A DNA stretch of 64,000 nucleotides from Ciona intestinalis (GCF_000224145.3 NW_004190386.2:22224-86223), one strand, 5' to 3'. Counted from the stretch's first letter, positions 1-13,635 are shown. Program-made: numbers and translations. The notes: generated from the sequence alone by a model not told the origin.

Positions 1-371
1 AATGAATGTAACTTGTTTATTCTTGCGTGGGGGGGTAACGACATTCATTATAACACAGGTGTTCTGTTTTATACACCTCGTAACTGCTTTAAAGTTATGA
101 ATGTAACTTATTTATCTTGGCAGCAGGCCAAAGAAAGTCTTTATAATGAGGGTGTTCTGTTTCATACACCTCGTGCCCTAACTTTTTGTATGAATATTTT
201 TTTGAGAATTGTTTATGCTTATCCTCATGACTCCATAAGAGCGTTGTTAATTGTTAAAAACACAATCAGGAAATATGGGATATTATGTGCTAACAGTATC
301 CATCTTACCCCACAGTACTATATATATATAAATATTATATATATATTTAAATTTCTAAGTATTTTATTTAC

Positions 372-3300
372 CTTGATCTGGTCACAGCATGATTCTGTTT
401 GCGAATCGCCGAAATTTATTTGGATTTTGTATCCAGATTCTGTTTGTATGTTCCATTCACAGTCAATGTTGGGTGTATATTGACTTGGGTAGTTGGGTGT
501 TCTAATCCTTTGTATCACATCAGATGCTATAATGTTCTGACCGCAGCCTGAAATATAGGGTATTATTGAATGAATGAATGAAACTTGTTTATTTTTGCGT
601 GGCGGGGTAATGATGGTCGTTATAACACGGGTGTTCTGTTTCATACACCTCGTGCCTGCATTTTTGTTACTGCATGTGTAACTTTGTGGTGGGGGGTTTT
701 TTTTGTGTGGCTGATAATTTGGACAACCCATTAGTGACCACTGGGTTGGAGCAATTGCCATTAAGTGTCTTGCCAAAAAACATCTACCCACAATGGTAGC
801 AGCATCAAGCCTTGAACCTGTAACCTCTGGTCTAGAGACAAGTGCTCTAACCACTTTGTTACAGCATTTTTTACAACATACAAAACAACATGCGGAAAAT
901 TCAAAACTTAATTTAAAAAAATGCCCCAAAAAAAACCCCCTTTTACCTGGTTCAGCTGTTGTAGTAGTAGTTTCTGTAATTTAAAAATGCGTTTTAAAAC
1001 AAAATCTCCCCCCCAAAAATTAAAATATTTATACTATATTTAACATGTTTTACTATAAAAATTTACTAAACTTATAAAAAGATTACAAATGAAATTAAAA
1101 CAGTTTTTTTAAATAAGTAAAAATGTCTAAAATAGTGGCAGCATTAAGCTTTGAACCCGGTATCCTATAAAGCAAGTGCTTTAAACAGTGTTATAATGAC
1201 TATATAGTAGGTTGAGAAAAGATAGAACACGCTTTTTTCTCTTTTCTCGTCCCATTTGGTAGTAAATAAAGAATATTTACAGAATTATATACCCATTCCC
1301 TCACTACTCTAAAAGAGCATTGTTAATTGTTTAAAACACGATCAGGAAATATGGGATTTAGGTGCTAACGGTATCCATCTTACCCCACAGTATTAAATAG
1401 TAAACACAATGTATATTTACCTATAGTAGGGGGTGCTGTATATGGAACTGTAAAATAAAAAGTATTCCTGTTAGTGGTTTGAATGAATGAATGTAACTTA
1501 CTTTATCCTTTCGTGGCAGGGTAATGATAGTTGTTATAACACAAGCGTTCTGTTTCATACACCTCGTGCTTGGTTATAAGTTACCATGTATGTTAATTTG
1601 AGGGTGATTATTTTTTTAAGATTTTCCTTTATTTTATGTGTGGCTGGTAATTTGGAGAACCCATTAGTGACCACTTCGTTGGAGCCGAGCCTTAAGTTTT
1701 CGGACTATGAGTGTAACTTTATTTTTACAATGTCAGCCAAAACTTTACTATAAATCGAAAAATGTTACTATGCAAAAAAGCACATTAAATGCTTTAAAAA
1801 AGGTTAAAAATTGTCTTTTCATAGACACAGACGCCTACAATGGTAGCAGCAACAAGCCTTGAACCCATTACCTCTAGGTTAAAGTCAGGTACGCTGACTG
1901 CTGTGGCGTTAAATCTAATGTTATAAACTTATAATATACGTTAAAATATAGTTAAACAGATATACGTACCTCTGATAATATTTGCAGTAAAACCTTTATA
2001 CTGAACACTACCATCACTTGTGAAAGTAATTCTTAAACTTGTATTGGCAGTGAGATAAGTCTCAGATCCAAAAGTGTTTGAAAACTGGCCTACTTGTTCA
2101 CTTCCTTCATACAACTAAAAAAGTAAAAATAAAAAGAATGAATGAACGTAATTTTTTATCCTTGCGTGACAGGGTAACAACAGACGTTATAAAATGGGTG
2201 ATCTGTTTCATACAGCTCGTGCCAGCTTATAAGTTACCACGTATGTAACTTTGTGGGTGACTATTTTTAGGGAAGTTTTTCATTCTTTTTTCTATGTGGC
2301 TGATAATTTAGACAACCCATTAGTGACCACTAGGTTGAAGCAATTGCCGTTAAGTGTCTTGCCCTAGGACACACATACGCCCACAACGGTAGCCACATTA
2401 AGCCTTGAACCCATTACCTCTGGGTTAAAGCAGGAACGCTAAGCAACTGTGCTACGGCCTACGGCTGCGATAATTAGTTAGTACTTACTGTTAATTTATC
2501 ACAGCAAGATTCTGTTTTCGAATCGCCAATGGTAAACTGAATTTGGTATCCTGTTTCTGTTTGTATATTCCATTCACATGCTAGATTAGGTGTGTATTCC
2601 AATGGGTAGTTAGGAGTACTAATTCTCTGTACTACATCGCTTGCAGTAATGTTTTGTTTGCAATCTAAACAATAATTAATAAATGTAACTTGCTTTATCC
2701 TTGGTGGCACGGAAATGACAGTCGTTAAAAAACGGGTGTTTTGTTTTCATACACCTTGTGCTAGCTTATAAGTTACCAAGTATGTAACTTTGTTGGTGAT
2801 TTTTTTCCTGAATGGCTGATAATTTAAACAACCCATTAGTGACCACTGGGTTGGAGAAATTGCCGTTAAGTGTCTTGCCTAGGTACACATACGCCTACAA
2901 TGGTAGCAGCGATAAGCCTTGAACCCCAAACCTCTGGGTTAGAAGCAGGCGCGCTGACCACTACGCCACGAAACAGGTCAAAATGCAAGTAAATAGGAAA
3001 CGACATAAAATCCGTTTTATTATTTACCTTGTTCCGTAGAGCCTGGTATACCTGCAAAAATACAATATTAAAACGATGAATATAACATATACATATACTT
3101 TAGCTCTGTTGTTACATTTATAGTTGTCAAACATAGGGAACTTCATTGATTAATGTGGTGAATGCAATATACTTTGGGTCTGTTTTTTTTTGTATGAACG
3201 CCTAACAGCAGGGTAAAATCTGGGGTCGGGTGACATTGTTAAAATACAGTTACACTCATAGTTGTCAAACATAGGGAACCTCATTGATTAATGTGGTAAA

Positions 3301-6300
3301 TGCAAAATGCTTTAGCTCTGTTTAAAAATTGTATAGACACCCAACAGCAGGGTAAAATCTGGGGTCACATTGTTAAAATACAGTTACACTCATAGTTGTC
3401 AAACATAGGGAACCTCATTGATTAATGTGGTGAATACAATATACTTTGACTCTGCTTATTTGTATGAACACCTAAATGCAGAGTAAAAATACTTACTTGT
3501 ACCAAATCTAATCCAAAATCCTTGCTTTGTTACAGAACTGTCACTCGTAAAAGTCAAAACCATTTGGTTAGATTGAGACCTTATGAACTCAGTTGTAGAT
3601 ATTGTAGTTCTGCCTGTACTTTGCCCACCCATGTACTAAAAATAAAGGAAAATTTTGGTCAAAAATAAAAGAATAAATGACTGTAATTGGATTTATTTTT
3701 TTGGGGGTGAAAAAATGACAGATATTAACACAGGTGTTCTGGTTAGGGGTTTCAAGTCTGCAAAAATTTGGCTAGGGGTAAACTTTTCACCAGCACCAAA
3801 AATACAGAATGAAAAACAGCATACCGAAAGTGTATCGCAACACATTTCCAAATCGAATGTCATAACTTCTAGCAGGACTACAAAACTCTCTGGGACAGTG
3901 ATGGTCCATGAGCATGCAGCTTGGTTATTGTAGTTTTCAGGATAATTAGGCGACGTTATGTTTAAACCGGAGTCCGTAGCAGTAAGGTTATACACGTAGT
4001 TGCAATCGTCTAAAAAATAGAAAATATTTTTTTTTATTTTTAAATGAATGAATGTAAATTGTATATCCTCGCATAGCGGTTAACGACAGTCGTTATAACA
4101 CGGGTGTTCTGTTTCATACAAATCGTGCCCATTTATGAGTTACCATGTATGTTACTTTATGAGTGATTATTTTGGGGGGGATTTTTTCACTTTAATATGT
4201 ATGACTGATAATTTGGACAACCAATTAGTGACCACTGGGTTGGAGCAATTGACGTTAAGTTTCTTGCAAGCACATGTAAGCCTACAATGGTAGCAGCGAC
4301 GAGCCTTGAACCTATTACCTCTGGGTTAGAGGCAGGTGCTCTAAGTAACTGTGTTGAGAGGCCAGACTACACCTATATTCTATGTACTACAATAAGATAT
4401 ATGATACCAAATACCACTTTTTAAAAACAAAACGTAATAAAAAAATTCCACCTGCTGCTCCAGAACCTGTAAAAAAGATTTATATATTTATTTTTTCTTT
4501 TTTGAAATACCAACATAATTTTATATTTATAAATAATTTTTATGCAAAAAACAAGGATAATTTTATATTTATAGGTAATTTTTATACATATTTCTTAAAA
4601 TACATGTCTGGTCCAACATTTATTTCTTAAAATACATATGTCTGGTCCAACATTACAGTGCAAATATATGACACACATATTTCTTTATTTCAACTGTTGT
4701 AACTTATACTATACAGTTAATATATACAAAAAAAAACTAATATAGGCAACAATTTTATAGAAAAAAACTATTTTATCAAAAAAAAAATACTTCAGGCAAT
4801 TATTTTATACAAAAAAAAAACTTATTTTATAAAAAAAAAAAAAACACTTTATAGAATTATTTATCTAGAAAATACGTTTTTAAGCAATTATTTTACAAAA
4901 AAATAACTAGTTTCTACAATTAGTTTATATCAAAAACTATTTATGAACAAAAAATTTGTACTAAAATCTACTTTATATAACTAATTTATAAAAAAATATC
5001 CAAATTTCTTACCTTCGGTTGGAGGGGTCGGAGCAACAACTATAAAAATAAAAAAAAAAGTTTAGAAACGTATATTTTAAACATAATGTTACCATGTTTG
5101 AGTTATTAAAACAGGTATTCGTTTTTACCTTTAATTTTTGCGTACAGAATCGTTTTCTGTAGCGTGTTTTAACGGCTGTCATTTTAAACGTGTTTTGTAT
5201 TAATATGTTTTTGTTAAAATTAATATTATTGTCCTATGTGACATTTTTATTAAGCTAATCACGGTGAAAATTTTAAATATAAACACAACAAAAACGTTTT
5301 CAAAACGTTTTTTAAAAGTATTATGATTTGCGCGGGAAAGTTATTATATAAAATATATAGAAATAACGCATAATATTGAATAAAACAGGGGACAAAGTTA
5401 ACGCTTTAATAAATGGACCAAATAAAACACACAAATTGTTATTGAAGGAAATTATATTGTATATAGTTGGGAAGAGTAAGATGGGAACTGCTGGCATATA
5501 TAGTACAGAGCCATGGAAATACCGATTAGTCCAACCCATTGTTACGTAAAACACAAATTGAACGGCAATTTGGGTCCAAAATAACACAGTAGGTATAGGG
5601 AAAATGTATGTTTTTCGGTAAATTACAGAAAAACTTGGGCCTAAAAACAAATTTAAAGGTTGAAAAATGTAAAAAACATGTGTTATTTGTTTTCTGTGAC
5701 AAAAAAAGTCAAAAATTAGAATTAGAAGCGGTTGATTTGCGACATTTTAGTCATTTAATGCGGCTAAATTTATACATTTTTTCTAAAAAATGTTTGGTAA
5801 GGTAAATAGAAGCTGTTTTACACCTTCCCACAATAGGAAAACACAAACAAAACTTAACAAGTTCGTTTAAACCCATTGTCAAAGTCACCACTTTTGCTCC
5901 ATTTTGGACACACATAGACGGCAGTTGTACTACTCGGTGTTTATACGACTCTGATATAGTATACCATATTTAAAAATCGCGTTGAAAAATTAAGCTTTTT
6001 TAAGATTTCTAAGAACACGGTTACACAATTTTGTAAATATTCTTTGTTTACTACAAAATGAGACAATTAAAGTACATAAAAACATATACCATAATACCTT
6101 AACCTGCTATATGTAAAATAAACCAAATTATAATAGCAAGAAAACGCGCATAAATATGATGAATATATAAATGTAACTCACTTTACCCTCGCGTGGCGGG
6201 AAACGACAGTCGTTAAAACACGGGTGTTCTGTTCCATACACCTCGTGCCAGCTTGCGAGTTACCATGTACGTTACACGACTTACCGGTTACGTTTGCATG

Positions 6301-9179
6301 GACACTACCGTCGTCATTGCATAAATTCCCTTCGCAGCATCTAACGTTGCAGCTTACGAGTTCCGCCGATCCGGGGATAGCGGATAGCATACCATCGGAT
6401 AGTAAATCGCACGTCAATCCGTTACACGCAGAAGTAGGTGCGCACGATCCGTACGTTACTTCTCCAGGCGTAACTAGTAAATTGAAATGGACGTTAAAGG
6501 TGTAATAAATAAAATAATGAATGAATGAATGAATGAAACTTAATTATCCTGGCGTGGCGGGAAAACGGAAGTCGTTATAACACAGGTGTTTTGCTTCATA
6601 CACCACGTGGCCGCTAAACAAACGGTTTGTGGGAGTCGTGAAGATATGGTTTTATAATTCTATGAATGTTCTTTGCTTACTACTAAATCGGACGAGATAA
6701 TATACTAAAAGGATGTCCCAACTTCCCTTCTCTGTATATAGTAGGGTGGGGGAAGATGGGACACATTTTGGTTCTATTTTCTCGTTTTTAGTATTAAACA
6801 TAGAACATTCAAAGAATTATAAAACCCTAACCTTGCGACACCCATAGACGGTTGTTAATTGTTTAAACACGATCGAGATATTGGGATATTATGTGCTAAA
6901 GGTGTCCCATATTCCCCCACCCTACTATATGTATATGTTTTAAGCATTACCTGGTCGCCCTTGTAGGCTAATGCTAACCGCCGCTGTAACAAACAAACAG
7001 CTCGAGTCAGGAGTACAGACTTGTTCTGAGACTTGGTTCATAATAACATCGGCATCTGCACGCACTCGTATTATGGTATTGCACTTCAGTACTTCGGGCG
7101 TAGGTGGCGGGGTGTCTGGGCCGTTACATAAGTCCCCTTGGCAGCAGTTCAGGTTGCATTCTGCGAGCTGAGGGTTGCCAGGTAAAGCCGCGAGCATTCC
7201 GGACCCAGTAAGCTGCTCACAGGTCAAGGTAGGACAAGCCGATGAAGAAATACAAGCGCCATATACGATGGTGCCAGAAACTGTATAAGAATAGATGAAT
7301 GTAACTTGTTTATACTTCTTTGCAGGGTAACAACAGTCTTTATAACACAGGTGTTCTGTTTCATGCACCTCGTGCTCAGTTTTAAGTTATGAATGAATGG
7401 AACTAACGACAGCCGTTATAACACGAGAGAACGAATGTAACTTAATCATCCCGCCTGGTGGGGAATTGATAGTCGTTATAACACGACTGTTCTGTTTCAT
7501 ACACCTCATGCCCGCTTACGCTTTACCACGTATAAAAAAGCCCGAAAGTGTACTCTGACTTTCAAGACCAGTTATATAGCGGTTTTGCCTAAGGATAGAA
7601 AAAAATAACTGGATTATGTACACGACTGAATCATCTATGCGCCAGACACTGTGTTCAAATATGTTACAATTTAGAAATAATTATACCACCGACTACGAGT
7701 TACCACATATGTGATTTTGTGGGTGGCCGAATTTTTAGATTTTTTTTCGTGTATAGCCAATAATTTAGACAGCCCATAGGAAACTACGGGGTAAGACAAA
7801 TTGGGGTTAAGTGTCTTGCTAAACACATGCGCCGTACTACTATAGTAGCGTTAAGCCTTACCGCGTTTAGAGCAAATTATTATCAAATTTCATATTTAAT
7901 GAACGAGTTGTTCACAAACAATATCCTACATTTTCTAATTGTGTTTTAAAATTCCACAACGCTCGTTTAGAGTCGTGAGGATAAGGTTATGTAATTCTGT
8001 AAACATCCTTCACTTGGTGGTAAAAAAAATAAAAATTTACAGAATCATATAACTGTATCCTCACGACTCTAAAAGGACGTAGTTAACTTTTAAAAACAAG
8101 ATCAGAAAATATACGATACTATGTGCTATAACGCCATTCAATTCCAACGGTACTATAACACGGACAGTTTTAAATACAAATAATACCTGTATTCCCTCCT
8201 ACTGTCATATCCACAGTCGCATTCATGTGCAAGCAGCTAGACTCTGCCGGGCATTGCTGTTCAGCGTTTTGATCCAAAACTACGTTCCCGTCGGACGTAA
8301 CGTGTATAATGGAGTTACATCTTATGCCTGTAAAGTGCAAAAGGGTTAATATGGTATTATAATAACGCTGGTGTCTTCTTATACACTAGACGTACATGGT
8401 GTATTCATACACCCCATGCTCACTGTTGAGTTATAACATGGGTGTCTGCTTATGCACCAGACACACATGGTGTATTCATACACCTCATGCTCACTGTTGA
8501 GTTATAACATGGGTGTCTTCTTATACACCAGACACACATGGTGTATTCATACACCTCATGCTCACTGTTGAGTTATAACATGGGTGTTTTCTTATACACC
8601 AGTGACACATGGTGTATTCATACACCCCATGCTCACTGTCGAGTTATAACATGAGTGTCTTCTTATACACCAGACACACATGGTGTATTCACACACCTCA
8701 TTCTCACTGTCGAGTTGTAACATGGGTGACTTCTTATACACCAGACACAAATGGTGTATTCATACACGTACTAATGCTCACTGTCGAGTTATAACAAGGG
8801 TGTCTTCTTATACACCAGACACACATGGTGTATTCATACACCTCATGCTCATTGTCGAGTTATAACATGGGTGTCTTCTTATACACCAGACACACATGGT
8901 GTATATTTTCCTATCATAAGTTTTAAAACCAAAATATTCATAAAACTAAGTAATCAATTAAAACGATTTCCGTAACTAAAAAATGTAATATTTAAATACT
9001 ATGACAAAAAATACTCTATAACGTTAACAGGTATAGGTGTTTTTATTCAAAAGGAAAAATGGGATACAATTATAATACATACGTTCGTCCAAATCTGTAA
9101 TATCACTGCCGAGATTTTGACTTGTAACCCTTCCTATTATAACAAAGCAATACCAGAGAAAACTGGGAAAACGCAGCAT
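372..9179 (-). CDS. Secreted LU (Ly6/uPAR) x2 - CUB x3+ protein, 3' end off the left edge
   Basis: Exons (minus strand, 5' to 3'): 9179-9083, 8327-8187, 7280-6951, 6473-6285, 5039-5013, 4009-3825, 3635-3497, 3051-3028, 2664-2489, 2114-1970, 1447-1421, 547-372. All have GT/AG borders and one continuous frame (about 552 codons visible). The first exon begins MLRFPSFLWYCFVIIGRVTS, a signal peptide. Next come two domains with ten cysteines each, ending CCQGDLCN and CCEGNLCN, the hallmark of LU three-finger domains. Three CUB domains follow (SPNYPENY / CSW; TPNYPLEY / CEW; TPNYPSQY / CEW), each split by a phase-0 intron and preceded by a short Pro/Thr linker exon. The last visible exon is the first half of CUB3, so at least one more exon lies to the left. 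No transmembrane segment is visible. It is probably a secreted or cell-surface recognition or matrix protein; the specific function is unknown. It is divergent from, and domain-related to, the plus-strand gene starting at 22443. Confidence 0.85.
569..866 (-). mobile_element. tRNA-derived SINE, full length
   Basis: Read on the minus strand, the head has an A-box-like element (TGTAACAAAGTGGTTAGAGC) and B-box-like GGTTCAAGGCTT. A body with GGGCAAGACACTTAACGGCA-type sequence follows, then GAAACAGAACACCCGTGTTA and a (TTCA)n tail. The best-preserved head in this window is at 31708 (TGGCATTGTGG ... GGTTCAAGGCTC). Confidence 0.7.
1481..1911 (-). mobile_element. SINE interrupted by ~125 bp of other sequence
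   Basis: The tail starts at GAATGAATGTAACTTAC and the head ends near 1911. Unrelated sequence at about 1692-1815 splits the body. Confidence 0.6.
2136..2455 (-). mobile_element. SINE, full length, intron of the LU-CUB gene
   Basis: GAATGAACGTAA tail through a GGAACGCTAAGCAACTGTGC head, between the CUB2 exons. Confidence 0.65.
2675..2970 (-). mobile_element. SINE, full length, abutting a CUB exon
   Basis: Its tail begins within about 10 bp of the acceptor of exon 2664-2489. The head has CGCGCTGACCACTACGCCAC. Confidence 0.68.
3100..3490 (+). repeat. ~131-bp tandem repeat array, locus 1
   Basis: Three units carrying GTTGTCAAACATAGGGAAC, TTGATTAATGTGGTGAATGC and AACAGCAGGGTAAAATCTGG, in a LU-CUB gene intron. 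Confidence 0.85.
4043..4355 (-). mobile_element. SINE, full length
   Basis: Lies immediately upstream of CUB1 exon 4009-3825 in gene orientation. The head is decayed (GGTGCTCTAAGTAACTGTG). Confidence 0.6.
6157..6610 (-). mobile_element. SINE tail fragments flanking LU exon 6473-6285
   Basis: Fragments at 6157-6278 and 6515-6610 carry GGGAAACGACAGTCGTTA and the CACGGGTGTTCTGTT block without heads. Confidence 0.6.
6737..6929. mobile_element. TAGTAGGGTGGGG-family MITE
   Basis: Non-autonomous ~190-bp element with inverted ends (TAGTAGGGTGGGGGAAGATG and its complement ending CCCCACCCTACTA) flanked by TA. The interior carries the CCTGATCGTGTTTTAAACAA and TTTGTTTACTACCAAAT blocks. It lies in an intron of the LU-CUB minus-strand gene. 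Serves as the type copy for the entries below. Confidence 0.8.
7296..7870 (-). mobile_element. SINE fragments, two tails and a decayed body
   Basis: Tails at 7296-7385 and 7428-7525, and a body with TTAAGTGTCTTGCTAAACAC at about 7685-7870. Confidence 0.5.
8350..8905 (-). repeat. 71-bp minisatellite array
   Basis: About eight units. Each contains GGTGTATGAATACACC and GGTGTATAAGAAGACACC (read on the minus strand), two short imperfect palindromes. It starts about 20 bp upstream of the LU exon 8327-8187 acceptor. Confidence 0.88.
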
Positions 9180-9402
9180 TTTTTATAACTGCGATACACC
9201 CAGAAAATTTGCTTAACTTTTCTATCTAAAATGTAATAAATGTTAAACATATTTTGAGTTAATGCTATACAATAAAACTACAAAACAAAATTTTAAGTCG
9301 TTAGCGCGTATGCCTTTTACCAAGAGGTGGCGGGTTCAAGGCTCGTCGCTGCTACCACTGCATAATTTTATTTAAATTCGCATTTCAAATATGGGTATGT
9401 TA

Positions 9403-9595
9403 TATAGTAGGGTGGGAGAAGATGGGACACCTTTAGCACATAATATCTAAATATTCTGATCGAGTTTTAAACAATTAACAACGGTCAACGGAAGTCGTGA
9501 CGATACGGTTTTATAATTCTTTGAATTTTCTGCTTTTTCTTCCTAATGGAACGAGAAAATAGAATGAAAATGTGTATTTCCCCCTACCCTACTAT
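9403..9595. mobile_element. TAGTAGGG MITE copy
   Basis: Both ends are present; the right end has CCCCTACCCTACTATA. Lies about 220 bp upstream of the LU-CUB gene start. Confidence 0.75.
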
Positions 9596-10050
9596 ATATT
9601 CGTTTTGCGATTTTTTTAAATGAACGCCATTTAAAACCTGTTTCGTTATCGGTGTACAGTATACAAAGCGTAATTTTACGCACGCAAAATTCTGCGTTGC
9701 GGTAATACACAAAAACAAATAAAACAGACATTCCTGAAAACCAGTGGTTTAGCGGTTACGTTTTTATTTGAACATTTACTTATGTAGTAGTATCCATAGC
9801 GTGTTTTGAACGGCTGTTGTTTTGCTGCTTTTTATACTGTACCGTAAATTTAGCAGCCACGCTTTTTTTGACATTTTTACTCAAGTAGTAATAGACATGC
9901 AAAATGCACTATAGTAGTTACTGACCAAAAATAGCTGACGTAGCGTGCGTATAACGGCCGCCTTTTCATTGCTAACTATTTTTTTGCTATTTTAATTAAT
10001 CTGAATTTCGTTACCGTATTCGAAGAAATAAATAAAAAAACATGTTAAGT

Positions 10051-10237
10051 TATAGTAGGGTGGGGGAAGATGGGACACCTTTTCATTCCATTTTCTCGTT
10101 CCATTTGGTAGTAAACAACGAACATTCTAAAAAATATAAAACGACTCCCATAGACCGTTGTTAATTGTTTAAAACACGATCCGGATATTTAAATATTACG
10201 CGTTATAAAAAGTGTCCCGTTTTTCCCAACCCATATA
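10051..10237. mobile_element. TAGTAGGG MITE copy with a decayed right end
   Basis: The left end is perfect; the right end reads CCCGTTTTTCCCAACCC. Confidence 0.7.
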
Positions 10238-10599
10238 TGTGATTTTATATTAATCTAAATTACTGTATAGGCACACTGTGAAAAACCCTCTTAAAAAACT
10301 AATCTTTTAAAATTAACAAAAACGGCTGAAAACTGTCCTAGTATAAAATTGACTGTTTAGACTATATACGCCGCGACACGTCATACTGCAGTTTTACGAT
10401 CAGTATTTTCCCAACAGCGTGGTATTAGCTCAAATTCTGCTATTTAGATAGCGCTTTACATACACCTAATCGGCATATCACTAGCATAGTTATCCTGCGG
10501 CGTTAAAACAACCAATTATTGTATTTCGTTTCATTTTTGTACAGTATAACCGAAAACTTGCGTTTAATGCCAGAAAACCTGTTTTTTTTCATTGACATT

Positions 10600-10910
10600 T
10601 TTTTAAATACTAGGTAAAACAGCCACGCTTTTTATCTGACGCTCTTTTCAACACCTTTTATCCATAGCGTGTTTTAACAACTGTTGTTTTGCTGTTGGTA
10701 CCCTTTTCTACTTTGTTTAATTTTTAAGATTATTACCCATGCAGTTAAAATGCTTATTACTCAGTTTTTAACTGGCTTTCATTTCAACACCTTTTATCCA
10801 TAGCGTGTTTTAACAACTGTTGTTTTGCTGTTGATAGCCTTCTCTTCGTTCTTTAAGTAATATAATTTTCGTTATCGCCTTTGAAGATATAAACAACACA
10901 TTATGTAAGT
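10600..10910 (+). repeat. Tandem pieces of the AACAACTGTTGTTTT family
   Basis: Two copies of TATCCATAGCGTGTTTTAAC-AACTGTTGTTTTGCTGTT 140 bp apart, with related fragments at about 9640-9870. Confidence 0.55.
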
Positions 10911-12186
10911 TATGTTATAACAAATTTCGGCCAAAAATGCAAAAAGGCATTTATAAAAATACCTAATTCTCGCAAAAATCACCTAAAACCGCTAACATAT
11001 GCTAAAGGTAAATAAGTCCAACTTATTTAAAAACAGGTCGCCAGAATACAAAACTTATAGTATAACTGTTTTTCGCTTCGGTAGACAGTTTTAAATATAG
11101 CAAAATCCATCGTTACATCAAGCATTTGTTAAAGTAATACTAATTCAAACAAATTAAAAGCAATATTTAAAAACAAATTTCCGGAAAAAACACCTACAGT
11201 AGAATGCATTTGTAAAAGTTCCAACAAATTTACAGTAATTTTCAAAAACACCATATTTCCGCAAAAAACACCGTAGACCTAACCTGACCTAGCGTATATA
11301 AACTTAACATCAAAACCAAATCGTCCAGTGCAATACGCCGGTCTACTCGGAAACAATACAGTCAATTAAACTTACAATAAAACTAAAACCGCTGCGTCGG
11401 CAATTTGCTTAAACATGCAGAAAATTCAAATTCGAATGCCCCTTATAGCCGCAAATTTCCGCCGGTTCAATTGTATATGCCATACTTAAACCTATATTTA
11501 ATCTTTTAAATTAACCGTATTTTGCCCGTTGGGCGAGTTTTTGTAAATCTAATACAGTACAAGCCTGCAGTTCGTAAGAGGTCATGCATATAGACTACGT
11601 TAAGACACCCATGATAAAGGCACGTTTATATACTTTGTAAATTTGGCCCAAAACCTGTTCTAGCGTATTGCCTAAGGACAGAAACAAGACAACACAAATC
11701 CGTACACGTCTAGATCTAAACAGGTCTAGAACCCGCACTGCGCTAGTCTGTGGCAATACAATAATATACACAAGACCAAATGCACGAATTATTTGCCTTT
11801 TTCTTCGGTTTCCATTTCACATGCCTGTATTTGCAGTTTTTTGTTGTCACTTCTCGTACGCTACCTTGCAAACATTGTAACAGGCTTGAAAAGCAAATTA
11901 GTTTTTTAAAAGGCGTAAAAACTAAACACAAAAACAGCGACTCTTAAACTTAATACATAAGCGTTACATCCAATACCAAATTTAACACACACACTGAAGA
12001 CCTTTCTCTAAATTTAATAAAAAGATTAAAAAGATACCGTTCAAGTTTTACTCCTTTTGCGGTTGAACGTGCGTTGACAATAATCCTATACAGCCACTGC
12101 CATAAAAGAGCCTACAGCCTTACCGTACTCCAATGTTTTAATATCAAATTAACTGAATACCAATATATCATCACGTTTAGGCTTTA

Positions 12187-12383
12187 TACAGTAGGGTGGG
12201 GGGAGATGGGACACTTTTTCATGCTATTTTCTCGTCCCATTTGGTAGAAAACAAAGAACATTCAAAAAATTGTAAAACTGTATCCTCACGGCTCCCATAG
12301 ACCGCTGTTAATTGTTTAAAACACGATCGGGATATTTAGATATTATGTGCTAAATGTGTCCTACCTCCCCCCACCCTACTATA
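12187..12383. mobile_element. TAGTAGGG MITE copy
   Basis: CAGTAGGGTGGGGGGAGATG at the left, CCCCCCACCCTACTA at the right. Confidence 0.78.
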
Positions 12384-12778
12384 GTTAATACTCCATTCCT
12401 ATATATACTAATATTAGATCAACTAAATACCATTATTTCAGCACGTTTAGGCTTTATATACCATACTGTCTGATTATAAGCAATTCCTATTATAAGTATA
12501 TTTAGAGTAAGACCTTGCTTTACTAGTAGCACAACCGCTTCTAAGTTACATCAAGATTAAATCGGTTTTGACTTTTCAGTAACAAATGTTACCTTAACGC
12601 CCGAGGTATAATAATTAGAAATAGATAACCAGGTATACGTGCCAAAATGTAGATTAAACTTCGCGTAACACCAGGGGTGCGCCAAGAAGTGACTCTTAAA
12701 TTTGCCCTTTAAAAGTGCGTCGTAATTAAATGACAGTTTCCCGCTTTTTTAAACATATTTTTAAGTCATTTCGTTAAA

Positions 12779-12952
12779 TAGACACCTTTTCGTCCGATTT
12801 TCTCATCTCATTTCGTAGTAAACAAAGAACATCTAAAGAAATATAAAACCACATCCTCACGACTCCCATAGACCGTTGTTTTTGTTTAAAACACGATCAG
12901 GATATTTAGATTTTATGTGCTAAATGTGTCCTATCTAACCCTACAGGCTACA
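12779..12952. mobile_element. Decayed TAGTAGGG MITE
   Basis: The internal blocks (TAGTAAACAAAGAACAT, CCATAGACCGTTG, AAACACGATCAGG) are clear; both ends are eroded. Confidence 0.6.
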
Positions 12953-13438
12953 GTACTATATATTTCTTTTTTGAAGAGTTCTTCTGGTATTTTTTACATT
13001 GTGATCTCAAAGAAATGATCTCCCCATTTTTCATAGGGCGAAACATAATTACGATTTGCCATTAAGTGTTTTGTCCAAGGAAACAAACTCCTACAATGGT
13101 AGCCACGTACTTATTTATCAGCGCATTTATATTTTGAATGGGCTATTCTATATATACGTGCGCTCATACGGCGAGGCACAGCGTGGGACTGGAATTAGGC
13201 ATAGCAAAAACCATGCGTATTTGTTAATCTGCTAGACTAGACTCACAAATTACATTACATTACAAATTACATACATACACTTAAACCCAATAAATGTCTA
13301 TGTGCACAGTAGCCTAGCAGCGCACTTTAGCCAAAATACTTTAGTGCTTAACGTAATTCTGCACTATCTCTAGTTTTACAGTTGCCTATATTTTCTGATC
13401 GTGTTTTGCACAAGTTAACGGTTATATCATTCTGTAAT

Positions 13439-13635
13439 TATAGTGGGGTGGGGGAAGATGGGACACATTTTCATTCCACTTTCTCGTCGCATTTGGTAGT
13501 AAACAAAGAACATTTAAAGAATCATAACACCATATCCTTACGACTTCCATATACCGTTGTTAATTGTTTAAAAAACGATCAGGATATTTGAATATTATGT
13601 GCTAATTGTGTCCCATCTTACCCCACCCTACTATA
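13439..13635. mobile_element. TAGTAGGG MITE copy
   Basis: Left end TAGTGGGGTGGGGGAAGATG; right end TTACCCCACCCTACTATA. Confidence 0.77.

Noticed and set aside
318..929. 203-codon minus-strand frame
   Set aside because: Only 372-547 is a genuine CUB exon; the rest reads through intron and SINE sequence.
5321..5650. Minus-strand 109-codon hydrophobic frame in the large LU-CUB intron
   Set aside because: Its middle overlaps a worn MITE-like end (CCATCTTACTCTTCCCAACT), it lacks splice support, and no family is recognisable. Probably chance in AT-rich repeat DNA.
8609..8865. Frames rich in YTPDTHGVFIH in several places (8.6, 29.8, 31.3, 39.5, 63.5 kb)
   Set aside because: Translations of the 71-bp minisatellite, which stays open in several frames because 71 is not a multiple of three and stops are rare in the unit.
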